A DNA stretch of 64,000 bases from Pseudomonas silvicola (GTDB lineage Bacteria; Pseudomonadota; Gammaproteobacteria; Pseudomonadales; Pseudomonadaceae). Position numbers and translations under genes: made by a program. Location of the stretch: contig NZ_CP093280.1 of NCBI RefSeq assembly GCF_026651855.1, forward strand, positions 6,098,501 to 6,162,500. The letters are read 5' to 3'. Positions 48,387-57,444 of this stretch are shown here, in pieces. The notes under the pieces are model-generated. The model made no database searches. It was given only the letters and a program-made list of their open reading frames with translations, and was not told where the DNA came from. Positions within the stretch are counted from its first letter, which is position 1. Every line of letters begins with the position of its first letter.

Positions 48387-49400
48387 ATGAAAGCGATAAC
48401 CCTGCAACACCCCGGTGGCCTCGACCACCTGCACCTCACCGACCTGGCTGACCCCGGCCAACCCGGCCCAGGTGAAATTCGCGTGGCGATCCACGCCACC
48501 TCGCTGAACTTCCACGACCTGCTGGTGGCCAAGGGCGCCATCCCTACCGCCGATGGCCGCGTGCTGATGGCGGACGGCGCCGGGGTGGTCGAGGCGGTAG
48601 GCGCGGGTGTCACTGAATTCAAGCCCGGTGACCACGTGGTGTCCGGGTTCTTCCCGCAATGGCCGGCCGGCCCGGCCTTCCAGCAGGTGGGCGACTTCGC
48701 CGGCACCCCAGGCGACGGCATTGATGGTTTCGCCGCCGAGTACGTGGTGCGCCCCGCCACGGCCTTCACCCTGGCGCCGCGCGGCTGGAGCCACGCCGAG
48801 GCCGCGACCATCACCACCGCCGGCCTCACCGCCTGGCGCGCACTGGTCGGCGATGCCGCGCTCAAGGCCGGCGACACGGTGTTGACCCTGGGCACCGGTG
48901 GGGTGTCGATCATCGCGCTGCAGATCGCCAAGGCCATGGGCGCGCAGGTCATCATCACTTCGTCCTCGGACGAAAAACTGGCCCGCGCCCGTGACCTGGG
49001 CGCCGACCACGGCATCAACTACCGCCAGCGCCCGGACTGGGGCAGCGCCGTGCGCGAACTGACCGCGGGCCGTGGCGTGGACCACGTGATCGAACTGGGC
49101 GGCCCCGGCACATTGGCGCAATCGATCGAAGCGGTACGGGTAGGTGGCCACATTTCGCTGATCGGCGTGCTCACCGGGCGCCAGGGCGATGTCCCTACCT
49201 CGCTGCTGATGGCACGCCAGGCGCGCTTGCAGGGGCTGATCGTCGGCAGCCGGCGCCAGCAGCAGGACTACGTGGCAGCCCTGGAGCAGACCGGCATCCG
49301 CCCGGTGATCGACCGCAGCTTTGCGCTGCATGAACTGGCCGAGGCATTTCGCTTTCAGGAAAGCGGCGGGCATTTTGGCAAGGTGGTGGTGGAGTGGTGA
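48387..49400 (+). CDS. Zinc-independent MDR-family oxidoreductase (quinone-reductase-like)
   Basis: The 337-residue medium-chain dehydrogenase has the GroES-like domain with SLNFHDLLVAKG and the nucleotide fold LTLGTGGVSIIALQIAKAMGA. It contains no cysteine, so it lacks the zinc ligands of true alcohol dehydrogenases; automatic names calling it zinc-dependent would be doubtful. It probably reduces quinones, enones or similar with NAD(P)H. ATG 48387 has GGAG upstream; in-frame extension to 48300 overlaps the previous gene and is not preferred. Confidence 0.9.
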   Translation: MKAITLQHPGGLDHLHLTDLADPGQPGPGEIRVAIHATSLNFHDLLVAKGAIPTADGRVLMADGAGVVEAVGAGVTEFKPGDHVVSGFFPQWPAGPAFQQVGDFAGTPGDGIDGFAAEYVVRPATAFTLAPRGWSHAEAATITTAGLTAWRALVGDAALKAGDTVLTLGTGGVSIIALQIAKAMGAQVIITSSSDEKLARARDLGADHGINYRQRPDWGSAVRELTAGRGVDHVIELGGPGTLAQSIEAVRVGGHISLIGVLTGRQGDVPTSLLMARQARLQGLIVGSRRQQQDYVAALEQTGIRPVIDRSFALHELAEAFRFQESGGHFGKVVVEW

Positions 49401-49434
49401 GGCACGGCTGAGGATATTACAGACCCTGGTTCGA

Positions 49435-49472
49435 TTGAGATCGAGCGCCGCCCACGCGGGGCTCGATCTCAA
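49435..49472. terminator. Bidirectional terminator-like hairpin
   Basis: A perfect 12-bp inverted repeat (TTGAGATCGAGC at 49435-49446 and GCTCGATCTCAA at 49461-49472) sits between the convergent MDR and permease genes. Confidence 0.7.
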
Positions 49473-49503
49473 GAGCGCCCAAAGCCTCAAGCCAAAAGCA
49501 AAT

Positions 49504-50910
49504 TCACTGCCCCACAGCCGCCACCCCCCGCCGGCGCACGAGTGGATACGCCACCGCCAGCAGCACGAACCACACGGGCGCCGCGCACAGCGCCTGGCGG
49601 GTGTCATCCTTGAGGGTCAACAAGGCCAGGATCACCACGAAAAACCCCAGCACCACCCAGCACATCGCTCGCCCACCCGGCATCCGGTACTCGGAAGCCG
49701 CGTGCAACGCCGGCCGCTGTCTGCGATAGGCCAGGTACGACAGCAGAATGATCGACCAGACGAACATGAACAGCAGCGCCGACAAGGTCGTCACCAGGGT
49801 GAAGGCCTCCATCAGGTTGGGCACCAGGTAAATCACTACCACGCCGAACAGCAGGCACAGGCAGGAAAACAGCAGGCCGTTGGACGGTACCGAGCGCTTG
49901 GACAGGCGCTTGAAGGACCGCGGCGCGTCCCCTTCCAGCGCCAGGCCGAACAGCATGCGGCTGGTGGAGAAGATACCGCTGTTGGCCGAAGACGCCGCCG
50001 AGGTCAGTACCACGAAGTTCAGGCACGCGGCCGCCGCCGGGAAGCCGGCGAGCAGGAACAGCTCGACGAAGGGGCTCTTGTCAGCCACCACTTCACGCCA
50101 CGGCGTGACCGCCATGATGGTCACCAGCGCCAGCACGTAGAACAGAATGATACGCACCGGGATCGAGTTGATCGCCCGTGGCAGGGTGTGGCGCGGGTCC
50201 TTGGTTTCCGCGGCGGTGGTGCCCACCAGCTCCAGGCCGACGAAGGCGAAGATGGATATCTGGAAGCCCGCGAAGAAGCCCATCCAACCGTGCGGAAACA
50301 GGCCCCCGTCATTCCACAGGTTGGCCAGGGACGGCACGTGGCCGCCAGGCGACGGTGCCGCGGTACCGACCAGGTACACTCCCGTGGCCACCAGCAAGGC
50401 AATGGCCACCAGCTTGATCATGGCGAACCAGAACTCGACCTCGCCAAACAGCTTCACGGTAATCAGGTTCAACGACAGCAACAGGCCCACGCAGGCGAGC
50501 GCGGGCGCCCATTGAGGCAAGTCGGGAAACCAGAAATGAGCATAGGATGACACGGCGATCACGTCGGCGATGCCGGTGACGATCCAGCAGAACCAGTAGG
50601 TCCAGCCGGTGAAGAAGCCGGCCCACGGCCCCAGGTAGTCCGTGGCGAAGTCAATGAACGACTTGTACTGCAGGTTCGACAACAGCAGCTCGCCCATGGC
50701 GCGCATGACGAAGAACAGCATGAAGCCGATGATCATGTACACGAAGATGATCGAGGGGCCAGCGAGGCTGATGCTCTTGCCCGACCCCATGAACAGGCCG
50801 GTGCCAATGGCGCCGCCCAGGGCGATCAGTTGAATGTGACGGTTGGACAGGTTGCGTTTCAGGCCCGTCGCGTCGTGCGGGCTGGGCGTAGTCGCCGTGG
50901 GGTCGGTCAT
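49504..50910 (-). CDS. cycA: CycA-like amino acid permease (D-Ala/D-Ser/Gly)
   Basis: The 468-residue APC-family permease has about twelve helices, the signature ALGGAIGTGLFMGSGKSI, and FVGLELVGTTAAETKDP. Pattern and length are closest to CycA, a proton symporter for D-alanine, D-serine and glycine; other AAT-family substrates cannot be excluded. Stand-alone gene with its own terminator downstream. Confidence 0.85.
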   Translation of the reverse strand: MTDPTATTPSPHDATGLKRNLSNRHIQLIALGGAIGTGLFMGSGKSISLAGPSIIFVYMIIGFMLFFVMRAMGELLLSNLQYKSFIDFATDYLGPWAGFFTGWTYWFCWIVTGIADVIAVSSYAHFWFPDLPQWAPALACVGLLLSLNLITVKLFGEVEFWFAMIKLVAIALLVATGVYLVGTAAPSPGGHVPSLANLWNDGGLFPHGWMGFFAGFQISIFAFVGLELVGTTAAETKDPRHTLPRAINSIPVRIILFYVLALVTIMAVTPWREVVADKSPFVELFLLAGFPAAAACLNFVVLTSAASSANSGIFSTSRMLFGLALEGDAPRSFKRLSKRSVPSNGLLFSCLCLLFGVVVIYLVPNLMEAFTLVTTLSALLFMFVWSIILLSYLAYRRQRPALHAASEYRMPGGRAMCWVVLGFFVVILALLTLKDDTRQALCAAPVWFVLLAVAYPLVRRRGVAAVGQ

Positions 50911-51015
50911 GCGGGGCTTCCAGGCAGGTGCGGTACAGCGCGGTGGGTCAAAGGCAAGGTGCTAGCCGATTCTGGTCGCGTACCATGCCACGGAAACCGT
51001 TCCAGCTCCAGCCGT

Positions 51016-51042
51016 CCGGGCGCGGCGCACGGCCGCGCCCGG
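51016..51042 (-). terminator. Hairpin at the end of the yej operon
   Basis: CCGGGCGCGGC and GCCGCGCCCGG (11-bp arms, 5-nt loop) lie about 60 bp downstream of the yejF stop. No T-run; termination is plausible but not certain. Confidence 0.55.
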
Positions 51043-51100
51043 TGGCGTTCAGTGGCTCTGCGGCGCTGGCGCCCCCTGGCCCTGGCCCTGGCCACGTGGG

Positions 51101-52669
51101 TCAAGTGAACCGAGCGCCCAGCAACTCACGGGTATAACGGTGCGCGGGGGCGCTGAAGACCTGCTCGGTCGCGCCGTACTCCACTGCCCTGCCCGCCTGC
51201 AACACCAGTACCTGATGAGCCAGGGCGCGCACCACGGCCAGGTCGTGGCTGATGAACAGGTAGGCCACGCCGTGCTCGTGTTGCAGGCGGCGCAACAGGG
51301 CAATGATCTGTTTCTGCACCGAGCGGTCCAGCGCCGACGTGGGTTCGTCCAGCACGATCAGCCGAGGCTTGAGCACCAGTGCGCGAGCAATGGCAATGCG
51401 CTGGCGCTGCCCACCGGAGAATTCATGGGGGTAGCGGTGGCGTGCCTCAGGGTCCAGGCCCACTTCCCGCAGGGCGTCGATCACCCGTGCCTCGCAGGCC
51501 TGGTCGTCCAGCCGCGAATGCACCTGCAAGCCCTCGGCAATGATCTGTTGCACACTCAGGCGCGGGCTGAGGCTGCCGAACGGGTCCTGGAACACGGCCT
51601 GCAGGTGCTTGCGCCAAGGCCGCATCGCCCGGCTGCCAAGCCCCTGCAATTCGCGGCCTTGAAACACCACGCTGCCTTCGCTGGGAATCAGCCGCAGCAG
51701 GGCCTGGCCCAGGGTCGACTTGCCGGAGCCCGACTCACCGACGATGCCCAGCGTCTGCCCTTGGCGTACCTGGAGGTCAAGGCGCTGCAGCGCCGTGAAC
51801 CGATTCCGGCGCCAAGGCAGCCCGCCACGGCCGAAGGCCACCCGCAACTGCGTCACGCTCAGCAGCACCGGCGCTGCCGGATCGGCCAACTCGGCGGCGG
51901 CAGGTTCGGCGTCCAGCAACTGCCGGGTGTAAGGATGGCGGGGGGCAGTGAATACCTGCTCGCAGGCGCCCTGCTCGACGATCCGGCCATGGCGCATCAC
52001 GGCGACGTGCTGGGCAATGTCGCGGACCAGGTTCAGGTCATGGCTGATCAACAGCAGCGCCATGCCCAGGCGCTGTTGCAGGCTTTTCAGCAGCGCCAGG
52101 ATGCGCCGTTGCACCGTGACGTCGAGGGCGGTGGTCGGCTCATCGGCGATCAACAGTTGCGGCTCGCACGCCAGCGCCATGGCGATCATCACCCGTTGGC
52201 GCTGGCCGCCGGACAACTGGTGGGGGTAACTGCCCAGACGCTGGCGCGGGGTGCCGATGCCCACCAGCCCCAGCAGTTCGACAATTCGCTCGCGGGCTTC
52301 GGCCGGGCCCATGCCACGGTGCAGGCGCAGGGTCTCTGCCAGTTGTTTTTCCACGGTGTGCAGCGGGTTCAGTGAACTCATGGGCTCCTGGAAGATCATC
52401 GTGATGCGGTTGCCCCGCAGCGCCTGCAAGCGCCGGGCACTTGCCCCCAGCAACTCCTCGCCCTGGTAGCGGATGCTGCCTTGGGTGTGGGTAATGGCCT
52501 GGGGCAGCAGCTGCAGAATCGAATGCGCAGTCACCGACTTGCCGGAACCGGACCCGCCCACCAACGCCAGGCACTCACCGGCGCGAATATCCAGGTCCAG
52601 GCCATGGACCACCGGGGTATCGTTAAAGGCCACGCGCACATCGCGCAGGGTGATCAGGCAATCAGTCAT
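51101..52669 (-). CDS. yejF: Peptide ABC transporter, fused double ATPase YejF
   Basis: The 522-residue protein has two ABC domains in tandem. Each has a Walker A (GGSGSGKS and GESGSGKST), a signature (LSGGQRQR and FSGGQRQR) and a Walker B (LLIADEPT and LIVLDEPT). This matches YejF of the YejABEF importer for oligopeptides and microcin C. ATG 52669 follows the yejE stop directly; an upstream in-frame start at 52696 overlaps yejE. Confidence 0.94.
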   Translation of the reverse strand: MTDCLITLRDVRVAFNDTPVVHGLDLDIRAGECLALVGGSGSGKSVTAHSILQLLPQAITHTQGSIRYQGEELLGASARRLQALRGNRITMIFQEPMSSLNPLHTVEKQLAETLRLHRGMGPAEARERIVELLGLVGIGTPRQRLGSYPHQLSGGQRQRVMIAMALACEPQLLIADEPTTALDVTVQRRILALLKSLQQRLGMALLLISHDLNLVRDIAQHVAVMRHGRIVEQGACEQVFTAPRHPYTRQLLDAEPAAAELADPAAPVLLSVTQLRVAFGRGGLPWRRNRFTALQRLDLQVRQGQTLGIVGESGSGKSTLGQALLRLIPSEGSVVFQGRELQGLGSRAMRPWRKHLQAVFQDPFGSLSPRLSVQQIIAEGLQVHSRLDDQACEARVIDALREVGLDPEARHRYPHEFSGGQRQRIAIARALVLKPRLIVLDEPTSALDRSVQKQIIALLRRLQHEHGVAYLFISHDLAVVRALAHQVLVLQAGRAVEYGATEQVFSAPAHRYTRELLGARFT

Positions 52670-52670
52670 C

Positions 52671-53693
52671 TCAAGCACTCGGGTCGAAGGCATCACGGCA
52701 GGCTTCGCCGATGAATACCAGCAAGGAAAGAATCAACGCCAGGGCACAGAACGCCGTCAACCCCAGCCAGGGCGCCTGCAGATTATTCTTGCCCTGGGCC
52801 ACCAGTTCCCCCAGCGAAGCACTGCCCGCCGGCATGCCGAAGCCGAGGAAGTCCAGCGCCGACAGCGTGGCGATGGCCCCGGTGACAATGAACGGCAGCC
52901 AGGTCAGCGTGGCGTTGAACGCGTTGGGCAGGATATGCCGGGTCATCAGGCGCAGGTCGCCGACGCCCAACGCGCGGGCGGCCCGCACATATTCCAGGTT
53001 GCGCCCGCGCAGGAACTCGGCGCGCACCACGTCCACCAGCGCCAGCCAGGTGAACAACGCCATGATGCCCAGCAGCCACCAGAAATCAGGCTCAACGAAA
53101 CCGGACAGGATGATCAGCAGGTACAGCACCGGCAAGCCCGACCAGATCTCCAGCAGCCGCTGGCCGAGCAGGTCCACCCAGCCGCCGTAATAGCCCTGCA
53201 GGGCCCCGACGGTGACACCGATCACGGCACTGATGGCGGTGAGTGCCAAGGCAAACAGCAGCGACACCCGCGCCCCATAGATCACTCGCGCCAACACATC
53301 GCGCGCCTGGTCGTCGGTGCCCAGCCAGTTCTGACCCGACGGCGGGCTGGGCGCCGGCGTGGTGAGGTCGTAATTCACCGTCTCGGCACTGAACGGCACC
53401 GGCGCGAACAGCATCCAGCCACCCTGCCCTTCGACCAGTTGGCGGGTGGACGCAGCGCGGTAATCGGGCTGGAATGGCAGTTGCCCGCCAAAGTCCTGTT
53501 CGGTGTAGCGCACCAGCGCCGGGAAGTAATAGCTGCCTTTCCACGCCAGCAACAGTGGCTTGTCGTTGGCCAACCCTTCGGCGCCCAGGCACAGGCCGAG
53601 CAACACCACGAACAGCCATAGCGACCAACAGCCGCGGCGGTGCTGGCGAAAGCGCTGCCAGCGGCGCCGGGCCACGGGAGAAAGCACATACAT
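52671..53693 (-). CDS. yejE: Peptide ABC transporter permease YejE
   Basis: The 340-residue permease has an N-terminal helix (WSLWLFVVLLGLCLG) and a periplasmic region. Five further helices follow, with the EAA-type loop (EFLRGRNLEYVRAARALG) that docks the ATPase. ATG 53693 has AAGGAG 7 nt upstream. The gene is intact. Its first ~50 codons and ribosome site are repeated at 54304-54460 as part of the rearrangement upstream. Confidence 0.94.
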   Translation of the reverse strand: MYVLSPVARRRWQRFRQHRRGCWSLWLFVVLLGLCLGAEGLANDKPLLLAWKGSYYFPALVRYTEQDFGGQLPFQPDYRAASTRQLVEGQGGWMLFAPVPFSAETVNYDLTTPAPSPPSGQNWLGTDDQARDVLARVIYGARVSLLFALALTAISAVIGVTVGALQGYYGGWVDLLGQRLLEIWSGLPVLYLLIILSGFVEPDFWWLLGIMALFTWLALVDVVRAEFLRGRNLEYVRAARALGVGDLRLMTRHILPNAFNATLTWLPFIVTGAIATLSALDFLGFGMPAGSASLGELVAQGKNNLQAPWLGLTAFCALALILSLLVFIGEACRDAFDPSA

Positions 53694-53942
53694 GGTCAGC
53701 TCCTTGCGGAAAAATCGATACGCGGGTCGACCAGGCGATAGCACAGGTCGCCCACCAACTTGATCACCAGCCCCGCGAGGGTGAACACCAGCAGCGAGCC
53801 GAACACCACCGGATAGTCCCGGGCCACGGCCGCCTCGTAGCTCAGGCGGCCCAGGCCATCGAGGGAAAAGATCACCTCGACCAGCAATGAACCGCCGAAC
53901 AGCACGTTGATCAGGGCATTGGGCAACCCCGCCACCAGCAAC
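53544..53942. repeat. Downstream copy of the duplicated yejB/yejE junction segment
   Basis: The ~399-bp segment matches 54297-54695 at a constant offset of 753 bp. It covers the yejE 5' end (intact gene) and the yejB 3' end (fragment). It ends at the 15-bp sequence CCCGCCACCAGCAAC (53928-53942), which also occurs in the aminotransferase gene at 47250-47264. Confidence 0.93.
53696..53942 (-). pseudogene. yejB 3' fragment (last ~81 codons)
   Basis: This repeats the end of intact yejB (54449-54695) exactly in the translated part: LLVAGLPNALINVLFGGS to the stop. Upstream of 53942 it runs into the aminotransferase-derived patch in the wrong strand and frame, so it cannot make a permease. It keeps the intact spacing to yejE. 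Confidence 0.9.
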
Positions 53943-54306
53943 GGAAATCCGCCTCGGCGGCTATGAGGCGGCGGATGCCGCGCAGGCGGAGACCGCGGCG
54001 GTGTATGCCGGCGTGGCACGCCTGCTCAATGCCCGAACCGAAGACATCGCCCTGGTGGACAACGCCACCCGCGCCTGGGACATGCTGTTCTACGCCCTGC
54101 CGCTGAAGGCCGGCGATGTGGTGCTGACCTCGGCCAGTGAATACGCCGGCAATTACATCCCGTACCTGCAGCTCAAGCAGCGGCTGGGCATCCAGATCGA
54201 GGTGCTGGCCAACGATGAGCAGGGGCAAGTCTGCCTGGCAGCCCTGCAGGCACGCCTGCAAGGCGCCGGCGTGGGCGTGGTGTCGCTGCGGATGATCGCC
54301 AGCAAC
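53931..54306 (+). pseudogene. Class V aminotransferase internal fragment inserted in the yej operon
   Basis: About 376 bp match 47253-47629 with the middle apparently identical. Differences cluster at the ends. On the left there is a 1-bp deletion just after 53942 and a C-to-T change near 53973. On the right there are about four substitutions between ~54265 and 54290. It has no start or stop of its own gene and lies antisense to the yej operon. No transposase, inverted ends or target duplication is seen. Confidence 0.9.
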
Positions 54307-54446
54307 AGTGGCTTGTCGTTGGCCAACCCTTCGGCGCCCAGGCACAGGCCGAGCAACACCACGAACAGCCATAGCGACCAACAGCCGCGGCGGTGCTGGC
54401 GAAAGCGCTGCCAGCGGCGCCGGGCCACGGGAGAAAGCACATACAT
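54153..54446 (-). pseudogene. yejE 5' fragment (first ~50 codons) with out-of-frame tail
   Basis: It repeats the yejE start (MYVLSPVARRRW through NDKPLLLA) including its ribosome site. It then runs into the antisense aminotransferase patch and ends after about 47 unrelated codons. If translated, it would give a ~97-residue peptide with one membrane helix. Confidence 0.88.
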
Positions 54447-54695
54447 GGTCAGCTCCTTGCGGAAAAATCGATACGCGGGTCGACCAGGCGATAGCACAGG
54501 TCGCCCACCAACTTGATCACCAGCCCCGCGAGGGTGAACACCAGCAGCGAGCCGAACACCACCGGATAGTCCCGGGCCACGGCCGCCTCGTAGCTCAGGC
54601 GGCCCAGGCCATCGAGGGAAAAGATCACCTCGACCAGCAATGAACCGCCGAACAGCACGTTGATCAGGGCATTGGGCAACCCCGCCACCAGCAAC
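54297..54695. repeat. Upstream copy of the duplicated yejB/yejE junction segment
   Basis: Matches 53544-53942 at an offset of 753 bp. It begins at the 10-bp CGCCAGCAAC (54297-54306), shared with the aminotransferase gene at 47620-47629 and with yejE at 53544-53553. Confidence 0.93.
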
Positions 54696-55507
54696 AGCAT
54701 GGCGTTGCGAAACACATGGCGGTACAGCACCTGGCGCTCGCTGAGCCCCTTGGCGCGCGCTGTGACCACGTACAGGCGGCTGATTTCACTGAGCACGCTG
54801 TTCTTGGTCAACAGGGTCAGGGTGGCGAAACCGCCCACCACCAGTGCCGTGACCGGCAGCACCAGATGCCAGAAATAGTCCACGACCTTGGCCAACGGAT
54901 TCAGCTGGCTGAAGTTGTCCGACACCAGCCCGCGCACCGGGAACCAGTCCAGGGCAGTACCGCCGCCAAACAGCACGATCAACAGCAGCGCGAACAGAAA
55001 GGCCGGCATGGCGTAGCCGATGGCAATCAGCGCACTGCTCCAGCCGTCGAACGCCGTGCCGTTGCGCACCGCCTTGCCGATGCCGAGCGGAATCGACACC
55101 AGGTAGGTGATCAGGGTCGCCCAAAGGCCCAGGGACAGGGTGACCGGCAACTTGGACACCATCAGGTCAGTGACCTTGGCGCCGCGAAAAAAGCTGGTGC
55201 CCAGGTCCAGGTGCGCGTAGTTGTCCAGCATCAGCCACAGGCGCTGCAACGGCGGTTTGTCGAAGCCGTACTGGCGCTCGATGTCGGCGACCAGCGCCGG
55301 GTCCAGCCCCCGGGTAGCGCGGGCGTCGCTGCCCACCCGCTCCGTGGCCGCACCGCCGGCGGCTACCGCGCCAAGGCCCTGAAGACGGGCGATGGCCTGC
55401 TCCACCGGGCCACCGGGGGCCGCTTGCACAATCGCGAAATTGACCAGCAAAATGCACAGCAGGGTCGGCCCCATCAGCAGCAGGCGCCGCAGACTATAGG
55501 CCCACAT
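54449..55507 (-). CDS. yejB: Peptide ABC transporter permease YejB
   Basis: The 352-residue permease has an N-terminal helix (LLLMGPTLLCILLVNFAIV), a periplasmic segment, and five more helices with the EAA-type loop (RLYVVTARAKGLSERQVLYRHVFRNAML). It overlaps the yejA stop by 14 bp. The gene is intact. Downstream, the operon continues through the rearranged 0.75-kb stretch before reaching intact yejE. Confidence 0.94.
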   Translation of the reverse strand: MWAYSLRRLLLMGPTLLCILLVNFAIVQAAPGGPVEQAIARLQGLGAVAAGGAATERVGSDARATRGLDPALVADIERQYGFDKPPLQRLWLMLDNYAHLDLGTSFFRGAKVTDLMVSKLPVTLSLGLWATLITYLVSIPLGIGKAVRNGTAFDGWSSALIAIGYAMPAFLFALLLIVLFGGGTALDWFPVRGLVSDNFSQLNPLAKVVDYFWHLVLPVTALVVGGFATLTLLTKNSVLSEISRLYVVTARAKGLSERQVLYRHVFRNAMLLLVAGLPNALINVLFGGSLLVEVIFSLDGLGRLSYEAAVARDYPVVFGSLLVFTLAGLVIKLVGDLCYRLVDPRIDFSARS

Positions 55508-57398
55508 GACGCTCGCCCTCCTCGGCTCGCTGCATCTGCACGCTGGTGAGCGCCGTCGGGCTTATCTGCCACCAGGTATCCAGCCCGGGCTCGTTGTCGG
55601 CCTGCAGGCGCGGGCGGCCGTAGCGGTTCCACCACACCGACGACACACCGGGCGGGTAGTAGTTGGGAATCCAGTAGTAGCCCCACTGCAGCACGCGGTC
55701 AAGGGCATGGGCGTAATGCACCATGCGCCCGCGGCTGTCGGCATCGACCAGGCCTGCGATCAGGCCGTCCACGGCCGGGTCGCGCAGCACCGCGTAGTTG
55801 TTGGAGCCCGGATCAGCCGCGCTCTCGGAGCCATAGTAGTTGTACAGCTCGCGTCCAGGCGTGGGCGAAACCGGGTACGCCGCCACGATCATGTCGTAGT
55901 CCCGGGCCCGCACGCGGTTGGTGTACTGCGCCGAATCAACCTGGCGAATGCTGAAGCCGACACCAATCTGCGCCAGGTTGCGCTTGAACGGCAGCAACAG
56001 GCGCTCGAAACCGCGCTGTACGTTGAGGAAGGTAAAGCTCAGCGGCTGGCCCGCGGCGTTCACCAACTGGTCACCGCGTGGCCGCCAGCCGGCGCTTTCC
56101 AGCAACCGCAAGGCCTGCAACTGCTGTGCGCGGACAATGCCACTGCCATCGGTTTTCGACGGCTCGAAGGCCTGGGTGAATACCTCGTCGGGGATCTTGC
56201 CGCGCCAGGGTTCGAGGATGTTCAGTTCCTCGGTATCAGGCAGGCCTGTGGCCGCCAGGTCGCCATGGGAGAAATAGCTGCGCTGGCGGATGTACAGGCT
56301 GCGCATCATCTGCCGGTTGCTCCACTCGAAGTCCCACAGCAGGGCGATAGCCTGGCGCACGCGGCGGTCCTGGAACATCGGTTTGCTCAAGTTGAACACA
56401 AAGCCCTGGGCCTCCTGGGCGGCGCCGGGCGCCAGGTGCTCGCGTACCAGGCGGCCATCGTCCAGTGCCGCACCGTCGTAACCCAGGGTATAGCTCGTGG
56501 CCGAGAACTCGCGGTTGTAGTCCAAGGCCCCCCCTTTCAGCACCTGCCGCGCTACCTCGGTATCGCCGAAAAACTCCACGCTCAGCTCGTCGAAGTTGTA
56601 CAGGCCACGGCTGACCGGCAGGTCGCGGCCCCACCAGTCCTTGTTGCGCTCGAAATGAATACTGCGGCCCGGGTCGACGCGGCTCACCCGGTAAGGCCCG
56701 CTGCCCAGCGGCGGCTCGAAACCACCGCCGCTGGCAAAGTCGCGGCTTTTCCACCAGTGCTCGGGCAGCACCGGCAAGCCAGCGATATCCAGGGGCAGGT
56801 TGCGGTTGCCCGTGTTCTTGAAGGTAAAGCGTACCTGGGTGGGTGACTCCACCCGCACCTGATCGACGTCGGCAAACTGCTGCCGGTATTTGAGGCTGCC
56901 CTGGGTCATGAACAGCGTGAAGGTGTAGCGCACGTCTTCGGCGGTGATGGGCTGGCCATCGGCGAAACGCGCCTTGTCGTTGAGCACCACGCGCAGCCAG
57001 CTACGGTCCGGCGCCAACTCGAACTGCCGGGCTACCAGGCCGTAGACCGTGTAGGGCTCGTCCTTGGAGCGGTACCCCAAGGGCGAATACAGCCAACTGT
57101 CCACCTGGGTCACACCGGTACCCCTGTCCACGTAAGGCACGATGTGGTCAAACGCGCCGTCTTCCGTGGACGAGCGTCGCAGGCTGCCGCCCTTGGGTGC
57201 CTGGGGGTTGACGTAATCGAAGTGCTCGAAACCGTCGGCGTAGCGCGGTGCTTCGCCGTAGACCGTGAGGTACCCCTGCGGGGCGCCCCAGGCCGCGGAC
57301 GCCAGGCACAACGTGGTCAGCAGCACACCGAAACCGTGCCTGCCTGACAGGTTGTGCAACCAGAGCCGTTTTTTTATAGGGCAAGGCTTAGAATACAT
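55494..57398 (-). CDS. yejA: Peptide ABC transporter substrate-binding protein YejA
   Basis: The ~634-residue exported family 5 binding protein begins with a basic stretch and a hydrophobic signal (~25-43, VLLTTLCLASAAWG), then YLTVYGEAPRYADGFEHFDYVNPQAPKGG, the usual YejA opening. In E. coli and Salmonella YejA delivers peptides and microcin C to YejBEF. ATG 57398 is chosen to give the signal peptide at a normal distance; ATG 57425 is an alternative. It lies 46 bp after the TonB receptor on the same strand, suggesting one transcription unit. Confidence 0.9.
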   Translation of the reverse strand: MYSKPCPIKKRLWLHNLSGRHGFGVLLTTLCLASAAWGAPQGYLTVYGEAPRYADGFEHFDYVNPQAPKGGSLRRSSTEDGAFDHIVPYVDRGTGVTQVDSWLYSPLGYRSKDEPYTVYGLVARQFELAPDRSWLRVVLNDKARFADGQPITAEDVRYTFTLFMTQGSLKYRQQFADVDQVRVESPTQVRFTFKNTGNRNLPLDIAGLPVLPEHWWKSRDFASGGGFEPPLGSGPYRVSRVDPGRSIHFERNKDWWGRDLPVSRGLYNFDELSVEFFGDTEVARQVLKGGALDYNREFSATSYTLGYDGAALDDGRLVREHLAPGAAQEAQGFVFNLSKPMFQDRRVRQAIALLWDFEWSNRQMMRSLYIRQRSYFSHGDLAATGLPDTEELNILEPWRGKIPDEVFTQAFEPSKTDGSGIVRAQQLQALRLLESAGWRPRGDQLVNAAGQPLSFTFLNVQRGFERLLLPFKRNLAQIGVGFSIRQVDSAQYTNRVRARDYDMIVAAYPVSPTPGRELYNYYGSESAADPGSNNYAVLRDPAVDGLIAGLVDADSRGRMVHYAHALDRVLQWGYYWIPNYYPPGVSSVWWNRYGRPRLQADNEPGLDTWWQISPTALTSVQMQRAEEGERHVGL

Positions 57399-57444
57399 TT
57401 TCGCAAACCCGCCATTGGCGATCATCAAAGTGCATAACGCCGCC

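Noticed and set aside
53544-54695. Insertion sequence in the yej operon
   Set aside because: No transposase, no terminal inverted repeats and no target duplication; both ends are explained by sequence shared with the donor gene and target.
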